Positions 43,838 to 43,977 of a DNA stretch of 43,977 nt are shown piece after piece. The notes below the pieces were generated by a model that worked only from the letters and a program-made list of their open reading frames with translations, had not been told where the DNA came from and searched no databases. Position numbers and translations under genes: made by a program. Each line of letters opens with the position of its first letter. The stretch's first letter is position 1. Source of the stretch: Hominifimenecus microfluidus (GTDB lineage: Bacteria; Bacillota; Clostridia; Lachnospirales; Lachnospiraceae); the NCBI GenBank assembly GCA_020687485.1, contig JAJEQR010000031.1:1-43977 (forward strand), in the 5' to 3' direction.

Positions 43838-43883
43838 TACCCTCATATAGGACAATGAAATATAAAAGTCCTATATGGGGGTA
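43838..43883. repeat. Hairpin upstream of the transposase start
   Basis: A 16-bp stem with one mismatch, TACCCTCATATAGGAC (43838-43853) and GTCCTATATGGGGGTA (43868-43883), with a 14-nt loop, 5 nt before the transposase ATG. In insertion sequences such hairpins often stop outside transcripts from reaching the transposase, or cover its ribosome site. The element boundary cannot be set here. Confidence 0.6.
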
Positions 43884-43888
43884 TTTTC

Positions 43889-43977
43889 ATGTTCAGAAAA
43901 AGTAAGATAGAACCAGTAGAAAAAGTAAAAATAGTCGAACGCTACCTTGCAGGAGAAATTGGCATACGGCAAGCAGG
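43889..43977 (+). CDS. IS3/IS150-type transposase HTH protein, 5' fragment (cut by window end)
   Basis: The frame begins MFRKSKIEPVEKVKIVERYL and continues AGEIGIRQA to the window end. It looks like the N-terminal helix-turn-helix of an IS3-family OrfA or IS150-like transposase. Only about 29 codons are visible. The ribosome site is weak and a hairpin lies just upstream. The gene is incomplete because the window stops, not because it is broken. Confidence 0.65.
   Translation, partial: MFRKSKIEPVEKVKIVERYLAGEIGIRQA

Overview
The window looks like chromosomal DNA of a Firmicute of the class Clostridia, most probably Lachnospiraceae. The grounds are a FabK-type (FMN) enoyl reductase with FabH/FabD/FabG/FabF/FabZ and acetyl-CoA carboxylase in one operon, a FabT-like MarR regulator, purine-rich GGAGG ribosome sites, sigma-A type TTGACA/TATAAT promoters, and many genes that read like gut-clostridial families. 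No rRNA, tRNA or CRISPR array was seen.

Layout. (1) 1-620: no gene; two large inverted repeats and a 62-bp tandem repeat. (2) 545-11668: a complete type II fatty-acid synthesis operon, fabH-acpP-fabK-fabD-fabG-fabF-accB-fabZ-accC-accDA-nitronate monooxygenase-like gene, followed by a FabT-like repressor. Its promoter overlaps a 25-bp FabT-like palindrome. AccD and AccA are fused in one polypeptide. (3) 11669-12149: 39-bp tandem repeats and AT-rich spacer. (4) 12150-19961: a tightly packed four-gene signalling cassette, lipoprotein solute-binding protein / hybrid kinase / solute-binding protein fused to a 5'-nucleotidase-C-like domain / hybrid kinase with two receiver domains. It has no permease and no DNA-binding output protein. 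(5) 20069-28622: a small unknown gene, an AEC permease, a B12-binding radical SAM protein, a 35-aa membrane peptide, an AIR-synthase C-domain protein, an Lrp regulator with its aminotransferase, trmL, a roughly 240-bp palindrome, and two unknown membrane proteins. (6) 28672-34539: on the minus strand an MBL/beta-CASP nuclease-like protein and a large Hsp70-like protein with a long helical tail, divergent from a YbjN-like gene and followed by a decayed gene fragment. (7) 34640-38573: an FAD oxidoreductase and an SLC13 anion transporter, divergent from a LysR regulator with twin operator-like boxes. (8) 38720-42104: a disordered membrane protein, and a LysR gene divergent from a split chromate-transporter pair. 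(9) 42225-43977: a secreted protein with four DUF4214-type repeats, then the start of an insertion sequence cut by the window edge.

How the genes work together. Region 2 makes malonyl-CoA (AccB, AccC, AccDA), loads it on ACP (FabD), condenses (FabH, FabF), reduces and dehydrates (FabG, FabZ, FabK), and probably represses itself through the MarR protein. Region 4 looks like nutrient or nucleotide sensing in which binding proteins feed signals to kinases rather than to a transporter. Region 6, a chaperone next to a putative RNA-processing enzyme, and region 4 are the best candidates for under-described systems. Functions come from reading motifs by eye; no database search was run.
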